From Stagnihabitans sp043738565 (GTDB taxonomy: Bacteria; Pseudomonadota; Alphaproteobacteria; Rhodobacterales; Rhodobacteraceae): a DNA stretch of 37,553 nucleotides. A model generated the notes under the pieces. The model was given only the letters and a program-made list of their open reading frames with translations, made no database searches and was not told where the DNA came from. The position numbers were made by a program, and so were the translations under genes. The stretch is taken from positions 1 to 37,553 of the forward strand of contig JAYUGA010000093.1 of the NCBI GenBank assembly GCA_043738565.1, in the 5' to 3' direction. The first letter of the stretch is position 1. Each line of letters starts with the position of its first letter. Below are positions 1 to 9,367 of this stretch, in pieces.

Positions 1-156
1 CCCGATCTTGCGCCGGGGTTTTGCCTCAAATTTGCAATTTAGCCTTAATTGTGCCGAGATTGCGGCAGATGGCCAAACTCCCGTTGAAATCGGGCAACAA
101 AAGTGAGGAATCCGTGGGATTTAGCGGGTTTTTCGCGGCTGTGTTGCGGCGCTGTG

Positions 157-684
157 TCAGACCGAAACTTCGGCCTTGAGCGCCGCCTGGGTCAGTTCGG
201 CCTTGCTGCCCTGCAGGGCGACGGTGCCGCGACGGAAGACGTAGAACTGATCGGCCAGGCCATAGGCGAAGTCGAAATATTGCTCGACCAGCACGATGGC
301 GATGTCGCCCTTGGCCTTGAGAAAGGTGATCACGCGACCGATTTGGCTAATGATGTTGGGCTGAATACCCTCGGTTGGCTCGTCGAGCAACAGAACGCGC
401 GGCTGCAAGATCATGGCGCGGGCGATGACAAGCTGCTGTTGCTGACCGCCGGGCAGATCGCCACCACGACGGCGGGCCATGTCTTTTAGCACCGGGAACA
501 GGTCGTAGATTTCATCGGGCACCGTGTGTTCGGATTTCGGCAGCAGGGCGTAGGCGGTTTCCAGATTCTCGCGCACGGTCAGCAGCGGAAAGATCATCCG
601 GCCTTGCGGAACGACCGACAGGCCGTGCGCGGCCATGTGTTGCGGGCGCAGCGTAGGCAGGGTAAGGCCCTTGGTTTCCAGCAT
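157..684 (-). pseudogene. urtE: Urea ABC transporter ATP-binding protein UrtE, internally deleted
   Basis: This would be the second ATPase of the UrtABCDE high-affinity urea importer, powering uptake at the inner membrane face. Family features present are the PQGR(M)IFPLLTVRENL segment, a degenerate signature PGGQQQQLVIARA, Walker B VLLLDEPTEGIQP and the C-terminal LVEQYFDFA stretch. The protein is only about 175 residues, against roughly 230 usual. The N-terminus jumps from MLETKGLTL straight to PTLRPQHMAAHG, so the block holding Walker A (GRNGxGKT) is missing. The frame stays open, so this is an in-frame deletion and the product could not bind ATP normally. The ATG at 684 overlaps the urtD TGA (ATGA), which fixes the start and indicates translational coupling. 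It is the last gene of the urt operon; no downstream gene is visible before the window edge. Confidence 0.85.
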
Positions 685-1229
685 CAGCCGCGCCCCAGAT
701 ATACGTCGATGACTTCGGGGTTTTTCGTCACATGGTCCAGCGAACCCTCGGCCAGAGCCGCGCCTTCGTGCAGCACGGTGACCCGGCAATTCAGGCGGCG
801 GACGAAGTCCGTGTCGTGTTCGACCACGACAACGGCGCGGCTGGTGGCGATCTCGACCAGCGTGGCGGTGGTCAGTTCGCGTTCAGCCAAGGTCATCCCG
901 GCAGCGGGTTCATCGACCCGCAGCAGTCGGGGGTCTTGCGCCAGCAGCGTGGCAATTTCCAGCCATTGTTTCTGGCCGTGGCTCAGCTCGCCCGACTTGC
1001 GGTGCAGGTGGGCGGCGAGGCTGACCTGGACTGCGCGTTCGCCGAAGGTGACGGCGCCGGAATTGGGCCGGGTCTTGCCGGTGACGATGTCCATGAAGGC
1101 GGTCTTGCCCGCGCCATTGGAGCCGATGACGGCGCGCAGTTCGGCATCGGCGATGGAGAAGGACAGGTTGTTGATGGCGCGAAAGCCATCAAAGCTGACC
1201 GAGACGCCGGAGACTTCCAGAAGCGCGGT
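684..1229 (-). pseudogene. urtD: Urea ABC transporter ATP-binding protein UrtD, start lost and internally deleted
   Basis: This is the first ATPase of the urea importer. Readable sequence runs from ALLEVSGVSVSFDGF through Walker A GSNGAGKT, the signature LSHGQKQWLE, Walker B LLRVDEPAAGM and H-loop VVVEHD to a typical VYLGRG end. Two lesions are visible. Walker A and the signature are separated by far fewer residues than in relatives, removing the Q-loop region; about 180 residues remain against about 250 usual. At the 5' end there is no ATG in frame between an upstream stop near 1262 and the conserved start. A good ribosome site (AGGAGGCGGT) precedes the expected initiation point, which suggests small indels near 1225-1240 destroyed the start. 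The same lesion removes the urtC stop. The internal ATG at 1094 would give only a fragment without Walker A. Confidence 0.85.
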
Positions 1230-2524
1230 CGCTCCACCGCCTCCTGTTCCTGAAACGACCCGTCATCCGGGCCGAGCGGGGCACCTTTGCGGTCGGGGGT
1301 TTTGCGGCCCTGAAAGCGGTCGAACAACCCGCCGATGCCTTTGGGCGCGAACAAAGTGACCGCGACCAAGGCGAGGCCGAGCAGCACCTGCCACCAGTCC
1401 ACCCAGTCGATGGTGTAGAACCCAAGGTTGATCGCGGGTGCGCGGCCGCCGGTGAACCAACTGGACAGCAGCGAGACGACGGCGGCACCGATGACCGCGC
1501 CATGCAGCCGCCCCCGGCCGCCGATGGCGACCCAGACCGCGAGGTAGATCGAGGCGATGGGGGAAAGTTCTGCCGGGTTGATGATACCGGCCTGCGGGTA
1601 ATACAGCGCACCGGCGATGGCGGTGATCACGGCGGTGACGGTGAAGACGAAGCGTTTATAGGATTCAACCGAGTAGCCGAGGAACCTCGCCCGGTTTTCA
1701 TCGTCGCGGATGGCGCGGATCACCGAGCCGAACTTGCCCGAGATCACCCAGGCGAGGAACATGTAGGCGAGGGCCAAGGCTGCGGCGGTGGCCCAGAAGA
1801 ACCACAGCGACAGGCGGTCTTGCGACACATCGCCAAGGCCGGGCAGGTTTTGCAACCCGGACAGGCCGTTGTTGCCGCGCAGGCCGCTGTCGTTCTGGAA
1901 CAGATACAGCGACAAAGCCAGGGTCTTGGCCCAGGTCAGGATCGACAGGTAGACCCCGGTGACCCGGCTGCGGAAGGCGAGCCAGCCGAAGATTGCGGCG
2001 AGGATGCCGGGGATCAGGACGATCAGGGCCAGTTGCAAAGGCAGGCTGTGGGCAAATATCCAGACCGTCGGCATGTCGGAGCCACCGACGACGCCGAAAA
2101 TCTGGGTGGCGATGCCCAGGCGGATTTCCTCGACCGTGGCGGGCAGCGGGCTGGCGGACAGCGCCTGCACCACGATTTCCTCGGTCCGGGCGTACATCAG
2201 CCACATGCCGATCATGTCGCCGCCCAGCGCGAAGAACGCCATGTGGCCAAGCGACAGGATGCCCGCGTAGCCCCAGACCAGATCCATTGCCAGCGCGGCG
2301 AGGGCGAGGCACAGGGTCTTGCCCAGAGTCTTGACGAAAGAGGTCGACATCAGACCGGTGGTGGCCAGCAGGGTCACGGCGAGGGTGAACAGGGCGAGGC
2401 ACAGCAGGAAGGTCAGAAGCGCGCGGTTGCGGTCGGTCCATGTGCTTTGTCCGACAGAGGCGGGGGGTTTCACACCCCCCGCACCCCCCGTGGGATATTT
2501 GAGCCAAAATGAAAGGGAGGTCAT
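983..2524 (-). pseudogene. urtC: Urea ABC transporter permease UrtC, stop lost and read through into urtD
   Basis: This is a branched-chain-type permease subunit forming part of the urea channel. Hydrophobic segments and the family stretches AMDLVWGYAGILSLGH, GDSxx-like IFGWLAFRSRVTGVYLSILTWA and WVAIGGRGRLHGAVIGA are intact to about codon 430. After GPDDGSFQEQE the frame crosses into urtD and translates about 80 residues of urtD DNA out of frame, ending at 983. That unnatural tail reflects an indel near 1230. The start at 2524 overlaps the urtB stop region and is the natural coupled start. Codons 8-26 pass through a G/C-rich hairpin repeat (see 2460-2515), giving an odd N-terminus rich in Gly and Pro. 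The core may still fold, but the fused tail and broken partners make function doubtful. Confidence 0.8.
2460..2515. repeat. G/C-rich hairpin element embedded in the urtC 5' end
   Basis: A perfect 9-bp stem, GCGGGGGGT (2460-2468) and ACCCCCCGC (2474-2482), closes a 5-base loop. It is followed by another C6 run and the A/T-rich flank GGGATATTTGAGCCAAAATG. From memory, elements of this form (TTTTGGCTCAAATATCCC next to G and C runs) recur between genes in Rhodobacteraceae. Here it lies inside the urtC reading frame just after the start codon and would form a strong mRNA hairpin near the ribosome site. Its arrival by insertion is inferred from the odd N-terminal protein sequence. Confidence 0.5.
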
Positions 2525-2528
2525 GGGA

Positions 2529-4346
2529 TCAATCTCCTGCCGCGCGGCCCTTGAGGGCGACGATGCCACGCGGGCGGAACTGGATGAAGAGGATGATGAA
2601 CAGGATCATGTAGGTCTGGGCGGCGCGGGTGTTGGAGGGGTTGAACCACTCGATGCCCTTTGGCAGCCCGCCGATCATCGAAGCGCCGGCCAGGGTGCCC
2701 CAGATGTTGCCGACACCACCGACGACGACGGTCAGGAACGACTGCACGATATAGTCGGTGCCCAATTCCGAAGTGACCTTGGCGAACAGGCCGATGGCGA
2801 CCCCGGCAATGCCCGCGATGCCGGAGCCCAAGCCGAAGCACCGCATGTTGATGCGGTCGGGGTTGATGCCCATGCTGGCCGCCATGTTGGGGTTCTGGGT
2901 GATGGCGCGAACCTCCAGCCCCAGCCGGGTGCGTTTCATCAGGTAGAGGAAAAAACACAGGAACACCAAGGCGAGCACGAAGATGGCGATGCGGATGTAG
3001 CTGACCTGCAGCACATCGTTGAAGGTCAAAGCGCCACCGAGCCAGTCGGGCGCGGTCAGCGGGCGGGCCTGGGCGCCAAAGATATTCTTGAACAATTGTT
3101 GCAGCGCGATGGAGATGCCGAAGGTGGCGAGCAGGGTTTCCAGCGGGCGCTTGTAGAGGTGGCGGATCACCAGACGCTCCATCACGACCCCGGCGGCGAA
3201 GGTCACGGCGAAAGCGAGCGGGAAGGCCACCAGGATCGAGGCGGTGTAGTTCGGGATATATTGCTGGACCACATAGCCGGCATAGGCGCCGATGGTGATA
3301 AACTCGCCATGCGCCATGCTGATCACCCCCATGACGCCGAAGGTGACGGCGAGGCCGATGGCGGCGAGGAAATAGATCGAAGCGCGGGAGAGGCCGTCGA
3401 GGGTCAGGTCGGCGACCTGCATCGCGGCGACGGCGATGCCGATTTTCTTCAGTTCGGCCTTGGCGGCGGCGGTGATGGCGGGGTCGGGTTCGGCGTAGGC
3501 ATCGAAAAAGCGATGGGCGGCGACGGCGGCTTTGACTTCGTCGTCGGTGGCGGCGGGCGGCACGGTGCCTGCGGATTCCAGCACGTTTTAGACGCGGTCG
3601 CGGGCGGCTTGGGTGTTGAGATCGGCAAGGGCGATGCCACCGACACTTCCGTTTGTGAGGTTGGCAACCAGGGCCTTGCGTTCCTCCTCGATGCTGAGGC
3701 GTTTGGTGACGAGGATCGGGTTCAACGCAACACGGATGTCAAGGCCGAGGTCGGTGCCGAAGCTGTCGATGGCGGCGACACGGGCGGTGCTGTCGGGGTC
3801 GAATTGCAGGGTCAGCAGGCGTTCGAGGCGCTGTTTTTGCGCTTTCAATACCGCGACGGGTTCGCTGGCGATCGAGGCCCGCAGGGGGGAGTGCAGTTCG
3901 GCATTGGGGTCGCGGGCGATCTAGGCCAGGGCGTCGGCGCGTCTGGTGGGATCGGGGTCGGAAAGGGTGAATTGCACGAGGGCGGTTTCGATCAGGCCGC
4001 GCACCCCGGCATTGGGTTTGAGCGGGGTGATGTCTGCCTTGGCGGCGGTTCCGGCATCGGTGCCGGTCAGGTCTTTCAGGGTCCGGCCATCGGCGGTCAG
4101 GGTGATCAGGAAAAAAGTGCCGTCGGCTTTGCGGAGGCCCAGGCCTTTGTCGGCCCAGGCGGACAGCAGAGTGGCGGCAATCGGGTCGCCGCTGCTGGCG
4201 AGGGATGAGATCACCGGGCCGATGGTCTGGCGCGAGGCTTTTTCGACCAGTTTGGCATTGGCGGTCAGAATTTCGGCGGCGGTTTCGGCCTGCGCGGTGG
4301 CGCAGAGCAGGAACAGAGCCGCGATCAGGCAAAGGAATGCGCGCAT
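2529..4346 (-). pseudogene. urtB: Urea ABC transporter permease UrtB with two in-frame stop codons
   Basis: This is the second permease of the urea importer, of the large type with a signal peptide (MRAFLCLIAALFLLCATAQA) and a periplasmic N-terminal domain of about 300 residues before the membrane part. The membrane domain shows GVMGVISMAHGEFITIGAY and TFGISIALQQLFKNIFG, typical of the family. The frame stays in register over all 606 codons, but a TAG at 3921-3923 (between ADALA and IARDPN) and a TAA at 3588-3590 (between ARDRV and NVLES) interrupt it. Both fall in the N-terminal domain. An internal start after 3588 could in principle still give the membrane domain. The stop at 2529 lies 5 bases from the urtC ATG. 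There is no frameshift, so sequencing indels cannot explain the damage. Confidence 0.85.
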
Positions 4347-4394
4347 GGGTCCGCCAAGGTTGGTTGCGGGGCCGGGTTGGCCCCAAGGTCAGGA

Positions 4395-5720
4395 TCAGTA
4401 GTTCGACTTCAACTGCGCGCAGGTCTTGGTCTGGGTGTTGTACATGCCACACTTGAGGCCCTTCCAATCCGATTCCAGCACGGCGCTTTCGGGCAGGAAG
4501 TCGGTCCAGGCGTCACCCGAAACCGGGTCGGTCTGGCTGATGATGTCGAACTGGCCATCGGCCCTGATCTCGCCGATCAGCGCCGGCTTGGTCAGGTGGT
4601 GGTTGGTCAGCATCTCGGCGACAGAACCGGTCGGTTTGGGGAATTTCTGGCCGATCATCGCATCCGACACTGCGTCAACGTCGACGGTCCCGGCGGCAGT
4701 GACCGCGTTCACCCACATGTTGAAGCCGATGTAATGCGCCTGCATCGGGTCATTGGTGGTGCGCTTGTCGCTCTGGATATCGGCATGCCACTGCTCGATG
4801 AAGGCCTGGTTTTCCGGGGTATCGGCGGATTCGAAATAGTTCCAGGCGGCAAGCTGGCCGACGAGGTTCGAAGTATCGAGGCCAGAAAGTTCTTCCTCGC
4901 CGACCGAGAAGGCGCCGACCGAGAAGGCGCAGACCGAAAAGGCTTAGACCGGCAGCACGTCGGCCTTGACCCCGGCGGCGGCGAGTTCCTTGTAAAAGCC
5001 GATATTGGCGTCGCCATTGATCGTGGACAGCACCCCGACTTTCTTGCCATCGGCGCTCAGAGCCACGACGTCAGACACGATCTTGGACCAGTCGGAATGG
5101 CCGAACGGGGTATAGTTGACGAAGATGTCTTCCTTGGCGATGCCTTTGGAGATCAGGTAAGCCTCCAGGATCTTGTTGGTAGTGCGCGGGTAGACGTCAT
5201 CGGTGCCCAGAAGCGCAAATTTCTGGATGCCCAGTTCCTTGAGGTAATAACCGGTCGCCGGGATCGCCTGCTGGTTTGGTGCGGCGCCGGTGTAGAAGAG
5301 GTTTTTGGACGATTCCTCGCCTTCGTATTGCACCGGGTAGAACAGCAGGCCGTTGAGTTCCTCGATCACCGGCAGTACCGATTTGCGGGACACGGAAGTC
5401 CAGCAGCCGAACATCACTGCGACCTTGTCGACGGTCAGCAGTTCGCGGGCCTTTTCGGCGAACAAGGGCCAGTCCGAGGCCGGGTCCACAACGACCGCCT
5501 CAAGCTGCTTGCCCAGAACGCCGCCCTTGGCGTTTTGCGCCGCGATCAGCATCAGCACGGTGTCTTTCAGCGTGGTTTCCGAAATCGCCATCGTGCCGGA
5601 CAGCGAATGCAGAATCCCGATCTTGATCGTATCTTCGGCGGCAAAGGCCGCGCGGGTCATCAGCGGAGCGGCAATCGTGGCGGCACCCCCGGCCAGCAGC
5701 ATGCGTCGTGTCAGTTTCAT
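4395..5720 (-). pseudogene. urtA: Urea ABC transporter substrate-binding protein UrtA with an in-frame TAA
   Basis: This is the periplasmic urea-binding protein and first gene of the urt operon. It begins with a twin-arginine-like signal (MKLTRRMLLAGGAATIAAP). The receptor core is recognisable from IKIGILHSLSGTMAISE, FGCWTSVSRKSVLPV and FYPVQYEGEE to a C-terminus ending KTCAQLKSNY. At 4944-4946 a TAA replaces a residue after KADVLPV. Immediately beyond it, the family motif AFSVGEEEL is preceded by two extra copies of its first five residues (AFSVC, AFSVG), a 15-bp triplication. The frame is otherwise continuous over 442 codons. Truncation at TAA would remove about 40% of the receptor. The start at 5720 is set by the signal peptide and a purine-rich upstream site. 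Confidence 0.88.
4902..4946. repeat. 15-bp tandem triplication in urtA
   Basis: Three head-to-tail 15-base units, GACCGAGAAGGCGCC, GACCGAGAAGGCGCA and GACCGAAAAGGCTTA, occupy 4902-4946 (plus-strand reading). They encode xAFSV on the minus strand, with x being Gly, Cys and the TAA stop in turn. Relatives carry one AFSVG at this place, so replication slippage is the likely origin. Confidence 0.75.
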
Positions 5721-6091
5721 CTCTATTCCCCTGTCAGGGCCGCTTGCAGGCTCTTTCCCAAAGGACAAGAACCCCTCACTGAGGCGGCAGCTTCGGTTGC
5801 ACCCCGTGCGGTGGTGATGGCCGTCAAACCTTGTCACCACCGCACAATTTCCCTCTCAGGCAGGCCTGAGCACAGCCAGCAAGCGCGATATGGTCATGCC
5901 CCGGAACTGCGCTGAGTGCGGTTCGGCGCGCGAAGCCGCAGGGCGCGTCGCAATGCCGTCAAAGTAGGCAACTGGATAGGCCGAGGCGCGGAATTTGGGC
6001 GGGATAGGGTTGGCAAAGGCCAATTGATGGGCGTTTTCACGGCTCGTGCCGATCCAACTGGCGCGGCGCGCTGAAAGCCTCGCCGAGGAGT
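5721..6091. other. Intergenic leader of the urt operon
   Basis: These 371 bases separate urtA from the next operon's last gene and must hold the urt promoter on the minus strand. I see no convincing sigma-70 or sigma-54 hexamer pair. The only strong structure is the 12-bp inverted repeat at 5806-5845. I find no open frame with coding character. Confidence 0.5.
5806..5845. promoter_or_regulatory. Perfect 12-bp inverted repeat upstream of urtA
   Basis: GTGCGGTGGTGA at 5806-5817 is exactly complementary to TCACCACCGCAC at 5834-5845, with a 16-base spacer. It lies 86-125 bases upstream of the urtA start. It could be an operator for a nitrogen regulator or a stem-loop in the leader; the sequence alone does not decide. 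The arms do not match a binding-site consensus I can name. Confidence 0.45.
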
Positions 6092-7149
6092 TTAGCGGAC
6101 GCGGCTGCCTTTTATCTCGAAAACCAGCGCCTTGGCAGCGTCAAACCGCGCGATGATTTTCTGACCCTGACGCAGATCGCGGCCATCGTCCACCGCGACG
6201 GTCAGGATCTGGCCATCGCCTTGCCGGGCATAGGCAAAGGTCTGAACCCCCAGATGTTCAATGATCTCGATCGCCAACTCCTACGCCGCATCGCCGCCAC
6301 GTTTGAAATGTTCGGGGCGGATGCCGACGGTGACGCTGTCGCCATCAGACGGCGGCAGGTTGAAACGGCCCAATGGGATGGTCTGGCCCGCAAATTCGGG
6401 CAGGCGGACCAGATTGCCTTCGACCCGGCCCGTCAGGAAGTTCATTTTGGGCGAGCCGATGAAGCCCGCGACGAACAGATTATCGGGGTCGTCATACAGG
6501 GTCAGCGGGGCGCCGACCTGTTCGACAATGCCATCGCGCAGCACCACGATCTTGTCGGCCAGCGTCATCGCCTCGACCTGATCATGGGGCACATGGATGA
6601 TCGTGGCGGCCAGTTCCTTGTGCAGCCGGGCGATTTCGATGCGCATGTGGACCCGCAGTTCGGCATCCAGGTTGGACAGCGGCTCGTCGAACAGAAACAC
6701 CTCGGGATGGCGGACGATGGCGCGGCCGATGGCAACGCGCTGCCTTTGGCCGCCGGACAGGTCTTTCGGCTTGCGGTCGAGCAGCGCCCGAGTTCCAGGA
6801 TGCGGGTGGCCTTGGCGACCTGTTTGGCGACCTCGTCCTTGTTCTGCCCGGCAAAGCGCAGCGCGAAGCCCATGTTTTCGCGCACCGTCATATTGGGATA
6901 AAACGCGTAAGATTGGAACACCATCGCGATGCCGCGACGCGAGGGGTCGATGTCGTTCATCAGCTTGTCACCAATGAACAATTCGCCGCCCGAGATGTCC
7001 TCTAGTCCCGCAATCATCCTGAGCAGGGTGGATTTGCCTCAGCCGGAAGGGCCGACGAACACCACGAATTCCTGCGGGCTGATGTCAAGATCGACGCCCT
7101 TGATGACCTCGGCCGCCCGGTGGGTTTTCCGCACGCCGTGCAGTTTCAA
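6092..7149 (-). pseudogene. Sugar ABC transporter ATP-binding protein (UgpC/MalK type), three lesions
   Basis: This is the ATPase that should power the carbohydrate importer encoded upstream. Recognisable parts are EVIKGVDLDI, Walker A GPSG-x-GKSTLLRMIAGLE, Q-loop MVFQSYAFYPNMTVRENM, signature (other frame) LSGGQRQRVAIGRA, Walker B VFLFDEPLSNLDAELR and the regulatory C-domain VGIRPEHF. Three lesions are visible: TGA at 7039-7041 replaces the usual Cys of Walker A; one base is missing in the C-run at 6787-6789, shifting frame just before the signature; and TAG at 6281-6283 interrupts the C-terminal domain. No ATG precedes the conserved start. A TTG at 7149 behind AGGAG is the best candidate. 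It follows the GH2 gene after 13 bases, as last gene of the operon. Confidence 0.85.
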
Positions 7150-7162
7150 GCCGCTCCTGTGT

Positions 7163-9355
7163 TTACTCCGCTGTCAGATGCAGGGTTTGGGTGCCCAGAC
7201 GGTCGCTGGCGACGGTGATTTCAATGGCCCCAGCCCCGGTGGACTGGACCCAGAACCCGGTTGATCCGGCGCGCATGGGCGCCAGTGACGGCCCGATCAG
7301 CCGGGCACCGGTGACGGTGATGGCGACCGGTTCGGGGAAGAACGGCAGCTTGTTGCCGACTTGGTCAAGGGCGCGGACCATGACGCGGGTGGCTTCGTTT
7401 GGGGCGATGGTGGCGGTGTCGGGCACAACCTCCAGCGTGGTGGCCACGGGGTCGGACACAAAGCGGGCGGTGGCCACGGCCTTGCCATTCAGATAGCCGG
7501 TGATGGTGGCGTCTTCCCACATCATACCCCACAGGCCCAACTCGTCATGGGTGAAATGGCGGCGGTCGAGAATGACCGGGGCATGTGGAAGGTGGGGGTA
7601 TTTCTCGCGGTCGGGGCCCACACGTTTCAGCTTGTGGCTGCCGTAGGTCAGTTCGACCTCGTCGCAATTGGTCAGGATGATCAGCGGCAGAACGCCGCCA
7701 ATGTTCCGCTCTCCTCTCGCCCAGAAGGTGACGGGTTTCAGGATGATGCCCGCCGCCGGATCGGACTGGCTAGCATAGGCGTAGGCGGCAAATTTCGGCT
7801 CGCGGAACATGTCCATCACACCGTGGTGGCACAGCCGGTCGCCGGAGCCGAAATCCTTGTGGGTGTTGTAGTCGAAGGCGCACCAGCCGATGCAACCGGC
7901 GATCTGCGGGTCGCCGTGCATGGCGTTCAGTACGTCCAGATGGCGGGTGACGTGTTCGGCCTGCCGCTGTTCCTGGTCACTGGATTTGGTCGGGTACATG
8001 TGGCCGCCGTATTCGGTGATCAGATAGGGCACCACATGCGGCAGGCCGGTGACTTCCTGCTGCGGGCGCAGCGGCGTGCGCGGGCGGTTGCCGCCGTGTT
8101 CCTCGTTGCCGAGGATGAAGTCGTTCATGGTGTAGACGTCTTCCAGCAGTTCTGAATCGGTGATGTAACGGACGCCGCCGGTCTGGCGGGTGGTGTCGAG
8201 CGCATGGGCGGCGGCGTTGGTTTGCAGATAGAAGTCGTGGTTGTCCTGCGATTCGTTGATCCGCACCCCCCAGATGATGATCGACGGGTGGTTCCAGTCG
8301 CGGCGGATCATCCGGCGGACGTTTTCGACCGATTCCCTTTGCCAGGCGAGATCCCCTATGTGCTGCCAGCCGGGGATTTCCTCGAACACCAACAGGCCCA
8401 ATTCGTCGCAGCGGTTCAGGAAATGGCTGGATTGCGGGTAATGCGAGGTGCGGACCAGGTTGACGCGCAGGTCGTGTTTCAGGATTTCGGCGTCCTTTTC
8501 CTGCGCGGCGCGGCCAAGGGCATAGCCTGCATAGGGGAAGGACTGGTGGCGGTTCAGGCCGCGGATTTTCAGCGGCTTGCCGTTGAGTTTGAAACCGTCC
8601 GAGGTGAATTGGGCAGAGCGGAAGCCGAAGCGGGTCGCGGCGGTATCGGGGCCGTGCGAGGTGTCGAGGGTCAGATCGAGCGTGTAGAGCGCCGGGGTGC
8701 TGATGTCCCACAGGGTGATGCCCGCAAGGTCGCTTAGGGTCAGGGCGACGGTTGCGCCTGTGACGTTGGCCGATGTGGTGGCGATTGCGGTCCCGGCGGC
8801 GTCGCGCAGGGTGGCGGTCAGAGTGCCGCTGAGGGCCAGGCTCTGCGGGTTGTTCAGGGTGGCGGCGATGGCGACGGACTTGCGGACCGCCAGCACATCC
8901 GGCGTCTCGATCTTGTGCAGGCCGATGCTGACGGGTGCGGTGACGCGCAACCAGACCTCGCGGTAGATGCCCGCATAGGTGAGGTAGTCGATCGCCCCGC
9001 CAAACGGCGGAATCGCGGGGTTCTCGCTGCCGTCGATCACCACGGTCAGCCGGTTGCCGCGCGGCTTTAGCAGGCCGGTCAGCCGGGCTTCAAACGGGGT
9101 GTAGCCATCGGCGTGCCGGGTCAGCAGGGCACCGTTCAGGCTGACTTGCGCATTGGCCATCGCGCCGTCGAACAGCACGGAAACCTCGCGCCCCGCCCAT
9201 GCGGGATCGGCGTCAAAGGTCTTTTCATAGGAGAAGACCCGCTGGTAAGCCTTTTCATCGAAATAGGAAAATGGCAGATCGACCGCGTTGTGCGGCAGGC
9301 GCACCATGTCGCGGCCTTCGAACAGCCAGTCAGCATTGAAGTCGGTCTTGGGCAT
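7163..9355 (-). CDS. Glycoside hydrolase family 2 protein (beta-galactosidase/beta-glucuronidase-like)
   Basis: This is an intact 730-residue retaining glycosidase. The order fits GH2: an N-terminal jelly-roll with a sugar-binding fold (about 1-150), an Ig-like domain (150-250), a TIM barrel (250-550) and a C-terminal beta region. The acid/base motif IWGVRINES places Glu368, and the nucleophile motif PYLITEYGG places Glu448. Other barrel landmarks are KIRGLNRHQSFP and VRTSHYPQS. There is no signal peptide, so it is cytoplasmic and would cleave an imported beta-glycoside. The ATG at 9355 has AGGAA upstream and sits 12 bases after the permease stop. Substrate cannot be told from sequence. It is odd that the enzyme is intact while the transporter genes on both sides are broken. 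Confidence 0.92.
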   Translation of the reverse strand: MPKTDFNADWLFEGRDMVRLPHNAVDLPFSYFDEKAYQRVFSYEKTFDADPAWAGREVSVLFDGAMANAQVSLNGALLTRHADGYTPFEARLTGLLKPRGNRLTVVIDGSENPAIPPFGGAIDYLTYAGIYREVWLRVTAPVSIGLHKIETPDVLAVRKSVAIAATLNNPQSLALSGTLTATLRDAAGTAIATTSANVTGATVALTLSDLAGITLWDISTPALYTLDLTLDTSHGPDTAATRFGFRSAQFTSDGFKLNGKPLKIRGLNRHQSFPYAGYALGRAAQEKDAEILKHDLRVNLVRTSHYPQSSHFLNRCDELGLLVFEEIPGWQHIGDLAWQRESVENVRRMIRRDWNHPSIIIWGVRINESQDNHDFYLQTNAAAHALDTTRQTGGVRYITDSELLEDVYTMNDFILGNEEHGGNRPRTPLRPQQEVTGLPHVVPYLITEYGGHMYPTKSSDQEQRQAEHVTRHLDVLNAMHGDPQIAGCIGWCAFDYNTHKDFGSGDRLCHHGVMDMFREPKFAAYAYASQSDPAAGIILKPVTFWARGERNIGGVLPLIILTNCDEVELTYGSHKLKRVGPDREKYPHLPHAPVILDRRHFTHDELGLWGMMWEDATITGYLNGKAVATARFVSDPVATTLEVVPDTATIAPNEATRVMVRALDQVGNKLPFFPEPVAITVTGARLIGPSLAPMRAGSTGFWVQSTGAGAIEITVASDRLGTQTLHLTAE

Positions 9356-9367
9356 TTCAGGGCATTC

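Noticed and set aside
2319..4208. A plus-strand open frame of over 600 codons opposite urtB, and similar long frames opposite GH2, the ATP-grasp gene and the DUF2126 gene.
   Set aside because: They mirror third-position G/C bias of the real genes on the other strand, have Gly/Gln/Asp-rich low-complexity translations and no domain motifs.
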